This document shows positions 31,700 to 42,778 of a stretch of 64,000 nucleotides of DNA, piece after piece. The DNA lies in the NCBI GenBank assembly GCA_009760885.1, contig CM019692.1:56410964-56474963 (forward strand), in the 5' to 3' direction. The stretch is from Achatina immaculata. Lineage: Eukaryota; Mollusca; Gastropoda; Stylommatophora; Achatinidae. The notes under the pieces are model-generated. The model ran no database searches, was not told the DNA's origin, and saw only the letters and a program-made list of their open reading frames with translations. Position 1 is the stretch's first letter. Each line of letters begins with the position of its first letter. Position numbers and translations under genes: made by a program.

Positions 31700-33475
31700 C
31701 GTACCTTATAACAAATATTGAAAGTGATGTCCTTGTATGCAAGCTTGAACACGTTTAATTTTATTCGCAAATATTTTCCTTAGTTCTGCTGGTGAAATGT
31801 TTCTTATGTGTGGGCGATTTCGATAACTTCAGATCGTGTATTGTGTGTGTTAACGTAAACCGAGAGGTTACGCACTCCTGCTACCCGGGCCTCATCTGTA
31901 AAAAAAGGTGACATCAAAAATATCAGCAGTTCTAATTTGAATGAAATTTATTTGTAAACTATTCACAGTAACGGAGTCGTTTGTCATGATCCGCCGGCAG
32001 CAGTTGTTGGACCGCAGTTACTTTATATGGGAAAAGAGTCAAATTTTCTCTGACCGCTTTATGCGCTGTTACAAGCCCGATACCTTCCTGTTGTGCCAAC
32101 TTACGCAAAAGCCTTTGATGGACTGCGAAGCATCATTCATTCATTTGCATGTCCCTTGCGGAACTTTGCCTCCCAAACAGCACACCTGTAGGCCTCTCGG
32201 TTGTGAGCAAGATGGCCTGCTGCTGCTGCGTCCATTTGCAGATCGTCAACGATTTCTTGCAGCCATCTTCGTTCTGGTCTACCTATTTTTCTTTTTCCAT
32301 TATGTAACCTTCCAATATGGTCTTCTCTAAATTACCATGTCGTTTAATGTGTCCAAAATATTTAAGTTTTATCTCTTTAATCCTCTTTACTAGCCAGCCT
32401 TCTTCAATATTAAGCTCTTGTAGTATAAATATATTTGTTCTTTTTTGTGTCCACGATATTTAGAGAACTCTTCTGTAGCATTTACATTCAAAGGCATTTA
32501 TGTGTTTCTCAGCTGTTTTGTTAAGTGTCCACTTCTCACAGGCATATGTTGCGATGGGAAACATGCATGACCTTAAAAATCTTATTTTTGTAGTTCTGTC
32601 TGTTCCTTTCCACAGATTCTTTATTTGTTTTACTTTCCGAAGAGCAATAGATGTCCTCCTTTTAATTTCCCTCATTGTATCTCCATTATTAGTTAGTAGT
32701 GATCCAAGATATTCAAAACCCTCCACTTTTTCCAATTTTTCCTCATTGATATATATTTCAGCTGCCTTGTTTGTTTTGTCAGTTGGCATCAATTTAGTTT
32801 TCTTCGCATTAAGATAGAGGTTCTGCTCTTCGCTGTTCTTACGGACTGACATAATTAGTTTTTCCATTCCTTTTTGTGTTGTGGATAGTAACACCGTGTC
32901 ATCAGCATATCTAATCTCTGGTATTTCATAACTTCCAATTGTTATGGCATCGTAATATTCTTTGTCCACATCTTCTCTAACATTCCTCATTATATTTTCA
33001 GTATACAAGTTAAATAAGTAGGGTGGCAGTATGCACCCCTGACGGACTCCTTGTTTTATGTCAAACCAAGTTGTTGTTTCACCATTTATTCTTACTGCTG
33101 CTTGTTGGTCTAGATACAGCAGTGATGTTAATTGTATCAAATGTGTTGTAAATCCCATTTTTTCCCATTATTTCCCAAAGTTTCTGGTGTTGTACACAAT
33201 CAAATGGCTTTGAGTAGTCTGCAAAGCATAGAGTCAAAAATGTCCGATAACTTCTCTTTGTTAAGTTTAGATGGTCTCTCACTACGGTTTGAGCCTGTTT
33301 CACGAAATTTCTCAATAAGTTTATAAACCGCATTGCGATGAGATAAAGGTGTTCCTGGGAACTTTTCAACAAACTGGCCCCGAACTAGATCTGTGTATGT
33401 ACTGCCTTCTCGAAGTACGTGCTCAACAATAAAAATACGCTCATCTAGTCAAATAACCATAGTGAGTAATTTGAT
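31700..33475 (-). pseudogene. DUF4817/Tc1-like transposase pseudogene, in two pieces
   Basis: The N-terminal piece (33475 to 33230, minus) reads RIFIVEHVLREGSTYTDLVR, RNAVYKLIEKFRETGSNRSE and LSDIFDSML, the helix-turn-helix region I know as DUF4817. Family A then intervenes. The C-terminal piece (about 32133 to 31700) resumes with MLRSPSK, RKLAQQEGIGLVTAHKAVRE, TLFPYKVTAVQQLLPADHDK and RLRYCE. A TDEA motif follows, then IRNISPAELRKIFANKIKRV and QACIQGHHFQYLL. The segment holding the later catalytic acids is deleted and there are several frameshifts. Only the N- and C-terminal families are preserved. Confidence 0.88.
32134..33218 (-). mobile_element. Family A retrotransposon inserted in the DUF4817 transposon, with TSD
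   Basis: 5'-truncated minus-strand copy. CTGCGAAGCAT at 32123-32133 and CTGCAAAGCAT at 33219-33229 are an 11-bp TSD with one difference. Both also fit the transposase codons for S-M-L-R/C. Coding remnant: DYSKPFDCVQHQKLWEIMG, GVRQGCILPPYLFNLY, IRYADDTVLLSTTQKGMEKL, FEYLGSLLTNNGDTMREI. The C-terminal 232-codon frame is open from 33158 to 32460 and then shifts. Tail is (ATGA)n. Confidence 0.93.
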
Positions 33476-33692
33476 TTAAACACTTCGCCCGTCGTGCACT
33501 TAGACAACTGCTTCGCTGCTTAACAACTGACTACACAAAGACAGATTGAATACAATGAGTGCTACACAACAGAAGGGTTCAACACATTAACGTACGCAGG
33601 TAGATGTGGCCAGATACCGGAGTCATTAAGATGTCACTACGATACCGGAATCGATACTAGGTTAGTGCACAGTTATTTTTCGAACGCACTAT

Positions 33693-34291
33693 ATAGTGTG
33701 CTGTTATTCTGTTCCGTTATTATTCTTCAAACTTTTCTTTCCACCTTGCATTTCTCTTTCCTTCGTATCGTCTCTTATGCAGTCATGCACAGACTTACGG
33801 CCCCATCAGATTGCAAGTCGATTTGGCAATATGGCGGCCGTTATAGGGAAAAGTAAGACATTAAGTACAGTTCACTACTATAACGTGTTATGAAATAGAC
33901 ATGTTTACCACAACTGTAAAAAAAAAGCAAATTACCAAAGTAAATTTATGGAAATTAATCATATAATATGAATCACTATCATATAATATGAATCACTACA
34001 CATTAAATTTTTTTAAAAATCACACTATAATAATGTTGAAAGGCACATAGAAATGTGCACACACACACCCATAAGCATATATGAGAAGTACAGCGTAGTA
34101 TCATATGGCTGGCTGCGTCATCACTTTCCACAAGCTTAATCTGCACGGTCTCAGCGGCCAGGCTTGTTCATTTTCCTGGGTTTTCCTATGGGACCTCAGC
34201 CGTAAGTACGAATGGGCGTAACTCCGTCGACAGCAAATCGGCGTTTGACTTTATCTTGATTCTAATCTGAAAGACTAATTTTAAAAAAATA
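33693..34291. other. No gene recognised
   Basis: Contains a 21-bp direct duplication (ATCATATAATATGAATCACT at about 33959-34000). Nothing coding. Confidence 0.4.
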
Positions 34292-34293
34292 TA

Positions 34294-35202
34294 CAAGGCG
34301 TGTCTAAAAAGTTCGATGAACGGTCCGATATCTCAACGGCAACATGGGCCAGGCGAGTGGCCGTGCACATGGCTATCCAGAGGCAAGTCGAGAAGCGCCA
34401 ATTAGCGTTGAGTACACATGACCAACAAGATAAACCCGCTGCGGGAAGTCGAACGATAGTCAGTGCAATGGAGCAACGAATGAACATCAAGTTCTGCTAC
34501 AAATTGGAGAAAACGGCGACGGAGACGCGTGAAATGTTGGTGCAAGTGTAGGGACGGAAGCCGCGAGCAGAAAATGTGTTTACGACTGGTTCAAACGCTT
34601 TCACGACAGGAAGAAAACGACAAGCCATATTCAGGTTGGTAGTCGAACTGCAGAAACACAGACATGATTAAGCGACTGCGACACGAGATCTGCGACTACG
34701 ACTGACGGCAAAGGAATTGTGCATTAGCAAGGACATGGTGTGCACCATCGTCCGTGACGATTTGGGTAAACGGAAGATCTGTTCCCGGTTTGTGAAGCAC
34801 AAGCTGACAGACGAGGAGAAAACAAAACGGATGTAAACCTCTGGAGATTTCATTACTATGTGTGACCGAGATCCATTCTTCCTGCAAACCATCGTCACAC
34901 AGCATAAGACCTAGTGCCAACAGTTCGACCCGGAATCTTCTTTCTGTTTCCCCGCCTGAAAAGTGTCACGAAAGGCACACGTTTTGGGGGACGAGGCGGC
35001 AATCCGAGAACGTGTGACAGCGGTTCTGTTATCGATTGCTAAGGAGGCCTTTGCTTGCAGTTTCCAGAAGCTTTATGAACATTGCTAAAAGTGTATTGTG
35101 AAGGATGGCGATTATTTTGAAGGTCAATAAGGGTAATTTGCTTGTATCTTCTGTTTTGTTTGTTTTATGGTACCATTCACTGAACTTTTTAGACACATCA
35201 CG
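34294..35202 (+). mobile_element. Mariner element, internally deleted
   Basis: 909 bp flanked by TA at 34292-34293 and 35203-35204. Terminal inverted repeats are about 30 bp with GTGTCTAAAAAGTTC on both ends. A full mariner is about 1.3 kb, so roughly 0.4 kb is missing, including the catalytic core. Confidence 0.92.
34468..35135 (+). pseudogene. Mariner transposase pseudogene
   Basis: Starts MEQRMNIKFCYKLEKTATET at 34468, the usual N-terminus of mariner transposases of the SETMAR-related type, with REMLVQV next. It then shifts frame. LTAKELCISKDMVCTIVRDD, LGKRKICSRFVKHKLTDEEK and FITMCDRDPFFLQTIVT follow, then a deletion removes the catalytic acids. The last piece (about 34955-35130) reads TKGTRFGGREAIRERVTAVL and SFQKLYEHC, the C-terminus. 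Several stops. Confidence 0.88.
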
Positions 35203-35204
35203 TA

Positions 35205-35765
35205 GAATGCTATGCTTTCTACGCCGTGAAAAGCTTGTCGTGTGCGTCTTTCAGTTTTTATCGCTCTCAATAAATCGAGTCTCTCTACAATCATTAATTT
35301 TATCCGTATTTATTATTATTTTTATCTTTTCTCACTAAACATAATCAAAGTCTCATGTCTCATACTATTATTTAGAGTTATCTTTTCTCACATGTTTGTT
35401 TCCTTATCATTTTTTTTCAGCTTGGAAAACACAGACTCGGTCGTGTAGGCTTCTTTAGTGACCTCCCGATCAAGTGATTCCAAGCTTAGATCAACAAGTA
35501 AATACACGCATATTGATCTTCATTGATTGAGCTATGCACCGGGGAAAGAATCGATCTTTAAAGCGGTGAAACGTAATTTCTAGTTCGCTCAATCGCATGC
35601 AATTTTCCGCACCGTGGAAACTGCTGCGTGTAGCAATATTTAGAACTACAAGCCGGACTACTAGGAAGACTAGTTCACGCAGCACAGCGTTAACTGGAGT
35701 ATGAGAGACCAGAAAGAAAAAAAAACACAAGATTTTATTCTTTACAGGTAAATGAATCATATTGT
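35205..35765. other. No gene recognised
   Basis: AT-rich; short frames only. Confidence 0.35.
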
Positions 35766-36388
35766 GATGAACTACACAGAGGACGTCGACAACAGGATAA
35801 CTAGAGTAAACCTGGCTTTCGCAATCCTGCAGAATATGTGGAAATCTAAAACACTGAGCATGAAGACGAAAATCAGGATATTTGAGAGCAACGTCCTAAG
35901 CGTGCTACTCTATGGAAGTGAAAGCTGGAAAACCACTCATATTATGGGGAATAGGTTGAATTCTTTTCAGACTAAATGTTTATGGAGAATTAGAAGAATA
36001 TTTTGGCCAAACGCCGTAAGATAAAGCACATTGTTAGCAGAGCCGCAGATGAAGCCACTGGCATTGATTGTTGAGGAAAGACGTTAGGAATGGTTGGGAC
36101 ATGTGTTGCGGATGATTGGCGACTCACTACCAAAAAATAGCATTAAAATGGACACTAGAGGGGGCCAGGAGTAAGAGCAGACCAAAAGAGACATGGAGAA
36201 GAACAACAGAGAGGATGTTGAGCAACAGAGGGCTTACCTGGGCAAGAGCTGGAAAAAATGCAAAAGACAGGCATTTGTGGAAAACCCTTGTGTCTTGGGC
36301 ACTTAAGGTTCAGTGGGAAATTGAGAGCAGAGAGAGAGAGAGAGAGAGAGAAAGAGAAAGAGAGAGAGAGAAAGAGGAAGAGAGAGAT
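35766..36388 (+). mobile_element. Family B 3' end with (GA)n tail
   Basis: Plus-strand, 5'-truncated. It reads NYTEDVDNRITRVNLAFAIL, IRIFESNVLSVLLYGSESWK, LNSFQTKCLWRIRRIFWPNA, then a stop, then RPKETWRRTTERML, LTWARAGK and LWKTLVSWAL. A (GA)n tract of about 60 bp follows GGTTCAGTGGGAAATTGAGA at 36309-36328. ATGAACT at 35767-35773 and 36390-36396 is a possible short TSD. Stops and small deletions make it a pseudogene. Confidence 0.85.
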
Positions 36389-36712
36389 ATGAACTCTGCG
36401 CATTTATTATGAGTATATTATAAAATAAAACCACTTTTAAATTGTCTGTATTGATTTGCAGAGGTTTCTATAAACTGAAAGAGCAGACTGGTCGGCGTAG
36501 TCTGTTACACCCACAGTACCTTATGGACAAATACTGTATATGGCAGACATTGTTAAAAATGGAAAAGAGGTCTTAACATGCACAGTATGTCCATTTCTAT
36601 ACAAAGCTCACATCATCCTAAGGTCTTCGTCTTCTTGCTTGTGTTGTTTCTTCATTAAAGTAATCCTAGCTTTTCTTTTTTTTATTTGCTGACGACATTT
36701 GCATAATCAAAC
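36389..36712. other. No gene recognised
   Basis: AT-rich, nothing assignable. Confidence 0.35.
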
Positions 36713-37180
36713 ACATAATGAAACAAAAAAAAAACAGTACATATTTTAGCCAATCCTGTTATATCAACAGACAAATAATGAAACAAAGAAGCAGTACAAA
36801 TTTTAATCAGTCCAATTACATCATCAAACACACAGTGAAACACAGAAACAGTGCAAATTCTAGTCAGTCCAATTACTACAAGACACAAAAAATAAACAAA
36901 GAAGCAGTATAAATTCTAATCAGTCCCATTACATCATCCAACACATAATGAAACAAATAAACAGTACAAATTCTAATCAGCCCAGTTACATTAACACACA
37001 GCTAATGAAACAAAGAACCAGTGCAAGTTCTACTCAGTCCAATTACGCCAACATACAAACAATGCAACAAAGACACAGTAAAAATTCTAGTCAGCCAAGT
37101 TACATCATAGTCAGTGCAATTAAATCATCAAACAAACAATGAAACAACGTAACAATGAAAATTCTAGTCAGTCTTGTTGC
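36713..37180 (+). repeat. About 60-bp degenerate minisatellite
   Basis: Seven to eight diverged units, each with AATGAAACAAA, CAGTACAAATTCTAATCAGT and CCAATTACATCA. More divergent than the other arrays, so older or no longer homogenised. Confidence 0.85.
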
Positions 37181-37479
37181 GAAATTTCATACCAAGGGAT
37201 ATAACTTTTACATACAGAAACAGCCAAGAACGATAAATAGTTGAGTAGCTGTTAAGGTAAATTTGATAGAAAAAGGTTTGACATTCAGTTCTTCACAGAT
37301 AAACTCCGTCCCGTCTGGATTTATATCGATTTTTTAAAATGTAAGGACCTTATCCTGTTGGTACTTTGAACACCCACGGGAAAACTTTCAAACAGATCTA
37401 CTACGTCAAGTCCTTTTAAACGTTGTTTTTCCCCAAGTAAAGTTATTGATGTTTGTGCTGCTCTCGTCAAATAACTACA

Positions 37480-37712
37480 AACTACTACTTCTAATTGTTA
37501 AGTTAATTACTTTTTCTCTTATACTGTTAATATAATAGTTTAATTTTGCACTCTTTTTATGTTTTTTTTTCCTAATGTAATTTGCATACTTTTATTAAAT
37601 TGAGTGTGTGAGAAGAATGAAAGATGGAGTGATGAAGGGTAGAATGTAAGACCGGCCTGCGTGCTTAATTCTTTACACTTTAAAAATGAAGATTAATAAT
37701 TAATTAATTAAT
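37480..37712 (+). repeat. Dispersed repeat X, copy 2
   Basis: Matches 19021-19225 (GAATGAAAGATGGAGTGATG, TAATTCTTTAC) but ends in (ATTA)n rather than (ATTC)n. A variable simple tail is typical of a non-LTR 3' end. Confidence 0.65.
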
Positions 37713-37940
37713 TCTTCTTCTTCTTCATTAATAATCTTAACTGTAATCTGCTGAAATCAACATTTTTCATTCATACTTTACTGTATATGATAAATATCCA
37801 AAGAGGGATATATCCTGAGCTTCTGTCAGGGCTAGTCAGAAACGCTAATCCTGTATTTTTGTTCTGTGTTTGTTTCACCAGTGACCAACTCTGTAGTTCT
37901 GTTCAAGGGTCGCTTAGAACATCACGTTATTTTGTCACAT

Positions 37941-38053
37941 CGAGTCATGCCTTTCTCAGATCACTTCTAGAGTCATGCCTTTCTCAGATCACTTCTAGAG
38001 TCATGCCTTTCTCAGATCACTTCTAGAGTCATGCCTTTCTCAGATCACTTCGT
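37941..38053 (+). repeat. 28-bp minisatellite
   Basis: About four units containing GTCATGCCTTTCTCAGATCA then CTTCTAGA. The last unit was the target of the RNase H LINE that follows. Confidence 0.9.
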
Positions 38054-38582
38054 TGCCTTGTCAAAAATTTGCTCACAGCACAGAGTCACCTTGCAGTGGA
38101 TTCCCTCCCACTGTAGGATACCAGGCTCTGAGAAAGCTGACCGTCGGTCAAACAGGGCACTGACATGGAGCAACCAGACATACCAATCACCTATAATCAA
38201 AAGAAAAACATGATAAAAAGCTTCTGGAAGCCACAAACACCACCACATGATGACTATCACATGCTAAACAGAAAGGAACAAGTCACAATTTTCCGTCTCC
38301 GAACAAGACACAGCCGACTCTGGTCATATGTATACAAGTTTAAGGTTGGTACTACTACTCTTTGTACATGTACCCAGGTGACCCAAACTGTGGAACATAT
38401 CCTCCAAAACTGCACCAAATACAAGACACTGAGAAGTAATTGTTGACCCGCTGAAATCACCAAAGAAGATAAGCTACACGGTTCCATACATGAATTATAA
38501 AAAAAGTGAAATTTATTCAAGAGACAGGTCTGCAGATATAGATAGGCAATGCGTACGAAGTAGAAGAAGAAGAAGAAGAAGA
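38054..38582 (+). mobile_element. RNase H LINE, second 5'-truncated copy, with TSD
   Basis: Same family as 10385-13021. AGATCACTTCGT flanks it at 38042-38053 and 38583-38594 (12-bp TSD). Coding remnant: VTLQWIPSHCRIPGSEKADR (RNase H end), then after a shift MEQPDIPITYNQKKNMIKSF, RKEQVTIFRLRTRHSRLWSY and CTCTQVTQTVEHILQNC (zinc knuckle). The (GAA)n tail lies just inside the right TSD. Only the last fifth of the protein is present. Confidence 0.95.
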
Positions 38583-38614
38583 AGATCACTTCGTATCAGA
38601 GATTCCGAGTTCCG

Positions 38615-39110
38615 AAGATGAAAATTTCTCTCTCTTTCGTGCCCTTCAATGCCAAAGATACATGAGCTGATTGTAGCAAGAGATTTCCACTTTTATCGGT
38701 CCTTTACTATTTTCTTGCCTGTCTCCTGCGTCAGTCTGCTATTTTCTTGTCGGTCTGCTGCGTCAGTCTACTATCTTCTTGCCTGTCTCCTGCGTCAGTT
38801 TACTATCTTCTTGACTATCTCCTGCGTCAGTTTACTATCTTCTTGACTGTCTCCTACGTTATCCCTTTGTTTACCAGTATTTTCTGTGCTGTACGTCTTT
38901 TTCATGTCTTTTTTACTTTTTTTTTCATTGTCTTTTTTACCTCGTGGAGTCTATTTAAAGCTGTAAGGATTAGACTGTCCCTTGCAGATTCTCAATAAGA
39001 AATGGAGAATAATCATTACCAGCGTCTCCAGCAACAGATCCACACATCTTTTGTGCTTCTCTTGATTTCACACTTCCAGAAACATTCCAACCAAAATAAA
39101 GATATCGTGG
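38615..39110 (+). repeat. Dispersed repeat Y, copy 2, with about 30-bp tandem expansion
   Basis: Parallels 19230-19640 (GAGATTTCCACTT, TTTACCAG, GTGGAGTCTA, ACATTCCAACC). Inside, 38700-38860, a roughly 30-bp unit (CTATCTTCTTGCCTGTCTCC, TGCGTCAGT) is repeated five to six times, whereas copy 1 has a single equivalent. Confidence 0.65.
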
Positions 39111-39604
39111 TCATTTCATGGCTGAAATGTTTAGTTTTATCTGGCTAGGCCGAGATGTTTGTTCTTTCTTTATCTCTCTCTCTTTTTTTTTTAGTAGTTT
39201 TATCTCTAAAGTTGTTTCATTTTGAGTGTTAAGTTGCAGGAATAAATCTAATTTGCCAAACATTTCACACGTTCTAGTTTGGCGTTTGCAACATATTATT
39301 TTTCATTTTAATTGTCTTTGTCATTGCTTTCTTTACTTTGTGATACTCAATGAATTCTCTTTCTTTTGTTTAAGTACACCAGGAAAGGAAAAAAAAAGAT
39401 TGTTCGCATTGTTAGAGGAAATCTATACTTTAGCTTAAAAGATGACAAAAAGTGTACGAGCACTGTAATAAATTTAAAACATACGAAATATACTACGCTT
39501 AACAAAAATGCCTAATTAGTATATCATACACATACATTTCCTTACAACGCATACCATTTTCATGCTCTAGCTTTGCTTGCAAAAATATTTATAAAGCATT
39601 CTAT
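39111..39604. other. No gene recognised
   Basis: AT-rich. No motif. Confidence 0.35.
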
Positions 39605-39685
39605 CTTGTCATTTGCGTGTCCCTTGCGGAACTTTGCCTCCCAAACAGCTATGCTGTAGGCCTCTCGGTTGTAAGCAAGATGGCT
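39605..39685 (-). mobile_element. Family A 3' end, very short copy
   Basis: About 80 bp of the family A 3' end (GTGTCCCTTGCGGAACTTTG, CCTCTCGGTTGTAAGCAAGA) on the minus strand. One of the most strongly 5'-truncated copies. Confidence 0.75.
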
Positions 39686-40280
39686 AACTGATGACTGTTT
39701 GGGTTTCTTTGCATATTTCCAGAAGGTGGTTTACCATTGCATTCCTTCTGGGCAGTGACTGTACTAGTCAGTGACCGTAGCCATTGTCCCTACATTGAGA
39801 TCATCTGCCTACCATCATATAATGGTGGCCATAATAACCATTATCTGTCAGCTGCTCTCCCAATCCATCCACCACCTATATTATCTTGCACATTCATGAA
39901 AACAAAGGTGAAGGTATCAGAGAGAAAGGGCCGAAGATGCAGAGCTGGTCATGGCCCGATCCCAGCTCTTCTTTGTGCTGCTAACTACAGACTGGTGTGC
40001 TTTCAGGCGGTGGGACTCAATGTGGCCCACATAGTGGAGCTGAAGGTGGAGAGTCGTCTAAGATTTGGTTTGGGTGTAGTTCTTGTATAATGCTGGAGCC
40101 TTGTGAGCAGGCTGTTTCTTGACTGCACACCAGAATTTCAAGCAAGTCCAGATCTTGACTCTAGATCATCATGACATCGGCCACACGGAATACAAATTCT
40201 GATGAAGTCAGAGGAAAAAACCTTTTGTTAATTTTCATATACTCATAGAAGCAAGGGCTGCATGGTCTAACCCAGCATTT
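39686..40280. other. No gene recognised
   Basis: One 117-codon plus-strand frame (39737-40090) shows no motif I recognise and no neighbours to support it. I do not call it a gene. Confidence 0.4.
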
Positions 40281-40372
40281 CCCGGCTTGTTCGGTCTGTC
40301 GCCCCCGTTTCTCCCTCAACGTTCCTTTTTTTTAACGTACTATTCGTACAATAACCTATTAAACTAGGATAT
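40281..40372 (+). repeat. Dispersed repeat shared with 7.27 kb
   Basis: See 7265-7365. Here it sits directly upstream of an RNase H-like coding remnant. Just before it, CAGCATTTCCC at about 40270 resembles an hAT-type end. Confidence 0.4.
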
Positions 40373-40784
40373 GGGCATTCTTCGTAAGATTGAGAAGAAA
40401 TTGCTTCGAAAACAATGGGCTCATCTGTTGGGCCGGTCAACCGTGACAAGCCCACAGTGGCTTTACTGTCCAGGGCACGCGGGAGAACATGGGAATGATG
40501 TGGCAGATATGCTTGCTGGACAGGCTAAAATAAATGGCAGACTGACAATGGACAAGGGGGCAGTGTTAAAGCTGTACTGGACAGACTGCGGGGAAAATGA
40601 AGAGCGGGAATGGAAGAACAATGTAGATCTGAAGAGATTGCTGGAGCTAGGGCAAATTAAAGGTGCTGGCAGGAAATCTGAACTGTGCAACAGAAAACAC
40701 ATTGTAAACAATCAACATTTGACAGGAACTATCAGCAGACTTACTCTTGGATGTATGCTGCGGCATGCGGGGGAGCATATATGA
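40371..40784 (+). pseudogene. RNase H-like C-terminal fragment
   Basis: The 137-codon frame contains WLYCPGHAGEHGNDVADMLA, the last RNase H catalytic block (H-A-G, then N-D-V-A-D). It is followed by a charged region with IKGAGRKSELCNRKHIVNNQ and LTGTISRLTLGCML. I recognise this as the C-terminus of an RNase H-family protein multicopy in animal genomes, probably retroelement-derived. The N-terminal catalytic acids are absent. Similar in kind to the remnant at 9.3 kb. Confidence 0.6.
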
Positions 40785-41145
40785 GGTTGTCCCGAATTCA
40801 GTGAAACCGGAGTCTGAACTTTGAACTTTGACACATTTTCTTTCTCGGGCCCTTGATCTTTTCCAACGCCCACCTGCAGCTACATCTAAGGGTGTAGCTG
40901 CAGGTAAATATCTCACATATGGAGACTTGTTGTTTTTTTTTTTGTAACGAGATTACTTATTCTCAAAGAAGCAGACACAACTTAGATCTGGGGTGCGTGG
41001 CCTTGGTACCAGTTAGTAAGAAGTGACAAATGTACATAATTTTGCTGATACAAACCATAACATATTGTCATAGGAAAAGTCTCTCCCATTATCTGCACGA
41101 TCTTCTCTCATCACACGTCCAGTTAATATCTATTGCATTCTTGTA
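40785..41145. other. No gene recognised
   Basis: A short inverted pair (TACACCCTTAGATGTAGCTG and its complement) at about 40872-40905 could form a hairpin. Otherwise nothing. Confidence 0.4.
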
Positions 41146-41149
41146 CTGT

Positions 41150-41645
41150 ACTTCATACTTCATTCTTCTATAACCTTGTATTTCATACTTCATTCTTCTA
41201 TAACCTTGTATTTCATACTTCATTCTGCTGTAACTTTGTATTTCATATTTCATTCTGTTGTAACCTTGTATTTCATATTTCATTCTGCTGTAACATTGTA
41301 TTTCATATTTCATTCTGCTGTAACCATGTATTTCATATTTCATTCTGCTGTAACCTTGTATATTTCATATTTCATTCTGCTGTAACTTTGTATTTCATAT
41401 TTCATTCTGCTGTAACCTTGCACTGTACTTGACACTTTGCTCTGCTGCAACCTTGGACTGTACTTGACACTTCACTCTGTTGTAACCTTATACTTTACTT
41501 GACATTTCATTCTGCTGCAGCCTTGTAGTGTACTTGACACTTCATTCTGCTGCAGCCTTGTAGTGTACTTGACACTTCATTCTGCTGCAGTCTTGTAGTG
41601 TTCTTGACACTACACTCTGCTGTAAATGTGTACTGTACTTCATAT
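41150..41645 (+). repeat. 30-35 bp minisatellite with two unit types
   Basis: The left part is built on TTTCATTCTGCTGTAACCTT with TATTTCATA. The right part shifts to CTTGACACTTCATTCTGCTG with CAGCCTTGTAGTGTA. About sixteen units in all, with a gradual change of length and sequence along the array. Confidence 0.9.
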
Positions 41646-41734
41646 CTCATATTCTGCTGAGTTATGTCAGTTTTCATCCACTCTCTCCTGCTCCCATTCT
41701 CTCAGTCCTCCTCTTTTCTCTTCCCTCTCTTTCT

Positions 41735-41836
41735 CCTCTCTCTCTCTCTCTTTACATCTTCCCCCTCCCCTCGCCTCTTTCTTTCTTTCTTTCCCCCACT
41801 CCCTTTTTTCCCTTTCCCATCTTCTCTCTCCTCACT

Positions 41837-41873
<37 letters not shown>

Positions 41874-41892
41874 GTATGTATCTCTCTCTCTC
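41735..41892 (+). repeat. (CT)n and (TA)n microsatellites
   Basis: CT-rich tract, then (TA)n at 41853-41872, then (CT)n up to a family B 3' end. Confidence 0.85.
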
Positions 41893-41933
41893 TGAACCTT
41901 AAGTGCCCAGGGCACATGGGGCTTCCGCAAGCA
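41893..41933 (-). mobile_element. Family B 3' end, about 40 bp
   Basis: GAACCTTAAGTGCCCAGGGC then ACATGGGGCTTCCGCAAG on the plus strand, the exact 3' end of family B, directly joined to (CT)n on its left. ATATATGTAT occurs on both sides and may be a TSD. Confidence 0.75.
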
Positions 41934-42453
41934 TATATGTATATGTATATATCTCATTCCTCTTGCGACTCTCAACATTTTAGAATCATTTATAACTTGT
42001 GTCCCCTCAAATCTAATTCACTCATGTTTCAAAGCGATGAAGTCTAAAAGCTAAAGAAAGAAGCAAAGCCCGGGCTCAAGTGAGAACACCACAGGACCTG
42101 GCTTTCTACCTCCCACAAGTGACCCTTCGAACTAATGAAGATTGAAGAGGCAGGTGTGGGTCATGAACCTTGCAGATAAACTAGCACGACCACCTTTTTT
42201 TCCTATCAGCTAACCAAAGTAAACACTCACCTGTAGTTTTATACCATCCGCTGGCTCTCCGTGAGTTCATGTCACGTGCGTGAAAAGGAGAAACTTAATA
42301 AGCTCTTCTCTTGTACGATGTTAAAGAACTGACGTGTACCTGGTTTAACTGTTTTTCATCAGTCTCGTGAAGCAGTTGTCTGTGGGGTGTAAACTATTTC
42401 AAAGAAAAAACATATACGCATATACATATATATGTGTGTGTGTGTGTACATAT
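41934..42453. other. No gene recognised
   Basis: Nothing assignable. A short (GT)n at about 42433-42448 precedes the SINE. Confidence 0.35.
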
Positions 42454-42690
42454 ATGGCGGCCTGATTAGCTGAGTGCTTAGGCGCTCCGTTTACTAATCC
42501 GGTGGTACCAGGTTTAAGTCTCAGCAGTGGGTCCAGCCAGCCTCCAAAACTTGGTACCAGAGAAATATAGAAAAGTAAATAGGGCCAGGAGTAATACTGA
42601 CCACAGCACACTTTCATACGCCGAAGGTCTTAGAAATACAGACCTGCACAGTATCCCCAATACAGTTTAATGGCATGGAAACGGAGATTT
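42454..42690 (+). mobile_element. SINE-2, full-length copy
   Basis: The head GGCGGCCTGATTAGCTGAGT contains an A-box-like TTAGCTGAGTGC. A B-box-like GGTTTAAGTCTC follows about 50 bp on. The body has CAGCCTCCAAAACTTGGTAC, CAGAGAAATATAGAAAAGTA, GGGCCAGGAGTAATACTGAC, CACACTTTCATACGCCGAAG and the 3' end GGCATGGAAACGGAGATTT. The central part is alike to SINE-1. Other copies: 781-880 and 26097-26235 plus 29198-29260. Confidence 0.75.
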
Positions 42691-42778
42691 CTTTCTCTCT
42701 CTCTTTCTCTTTCTCTCTCATTCATATATATATAATCTTATATATATCTTATATATATCTTATATCCTCCCCGTGCCG

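Larger units (their letters stand above)
31541..33692 (-). mobile_element. DUF4817-type DNA transposon split by family A
   Basis: Ends share long inverted repeats of roughly 90-100 bp. The left carries AGTATCGATTCCAGTATCGT (about 31574) and, inverted, the right carries AGTATCGATTCCGGTATCGT (about 33640-33660). Both continue through AAATAACTGT outward and GGTATCT..CCA.ATCTACCTGC inward. The minus-strand transposase remnant lies inside. Without the family A insert (32134-33218) the element is about 1.06 kb, so it is also internally deleted. Confidence 0.85.

Noticed and set aside
39737..40090. A host gene of 117 codons
   Set aside because: No motif, no neighbouring exon signals I can support, and low-complexity flanks.
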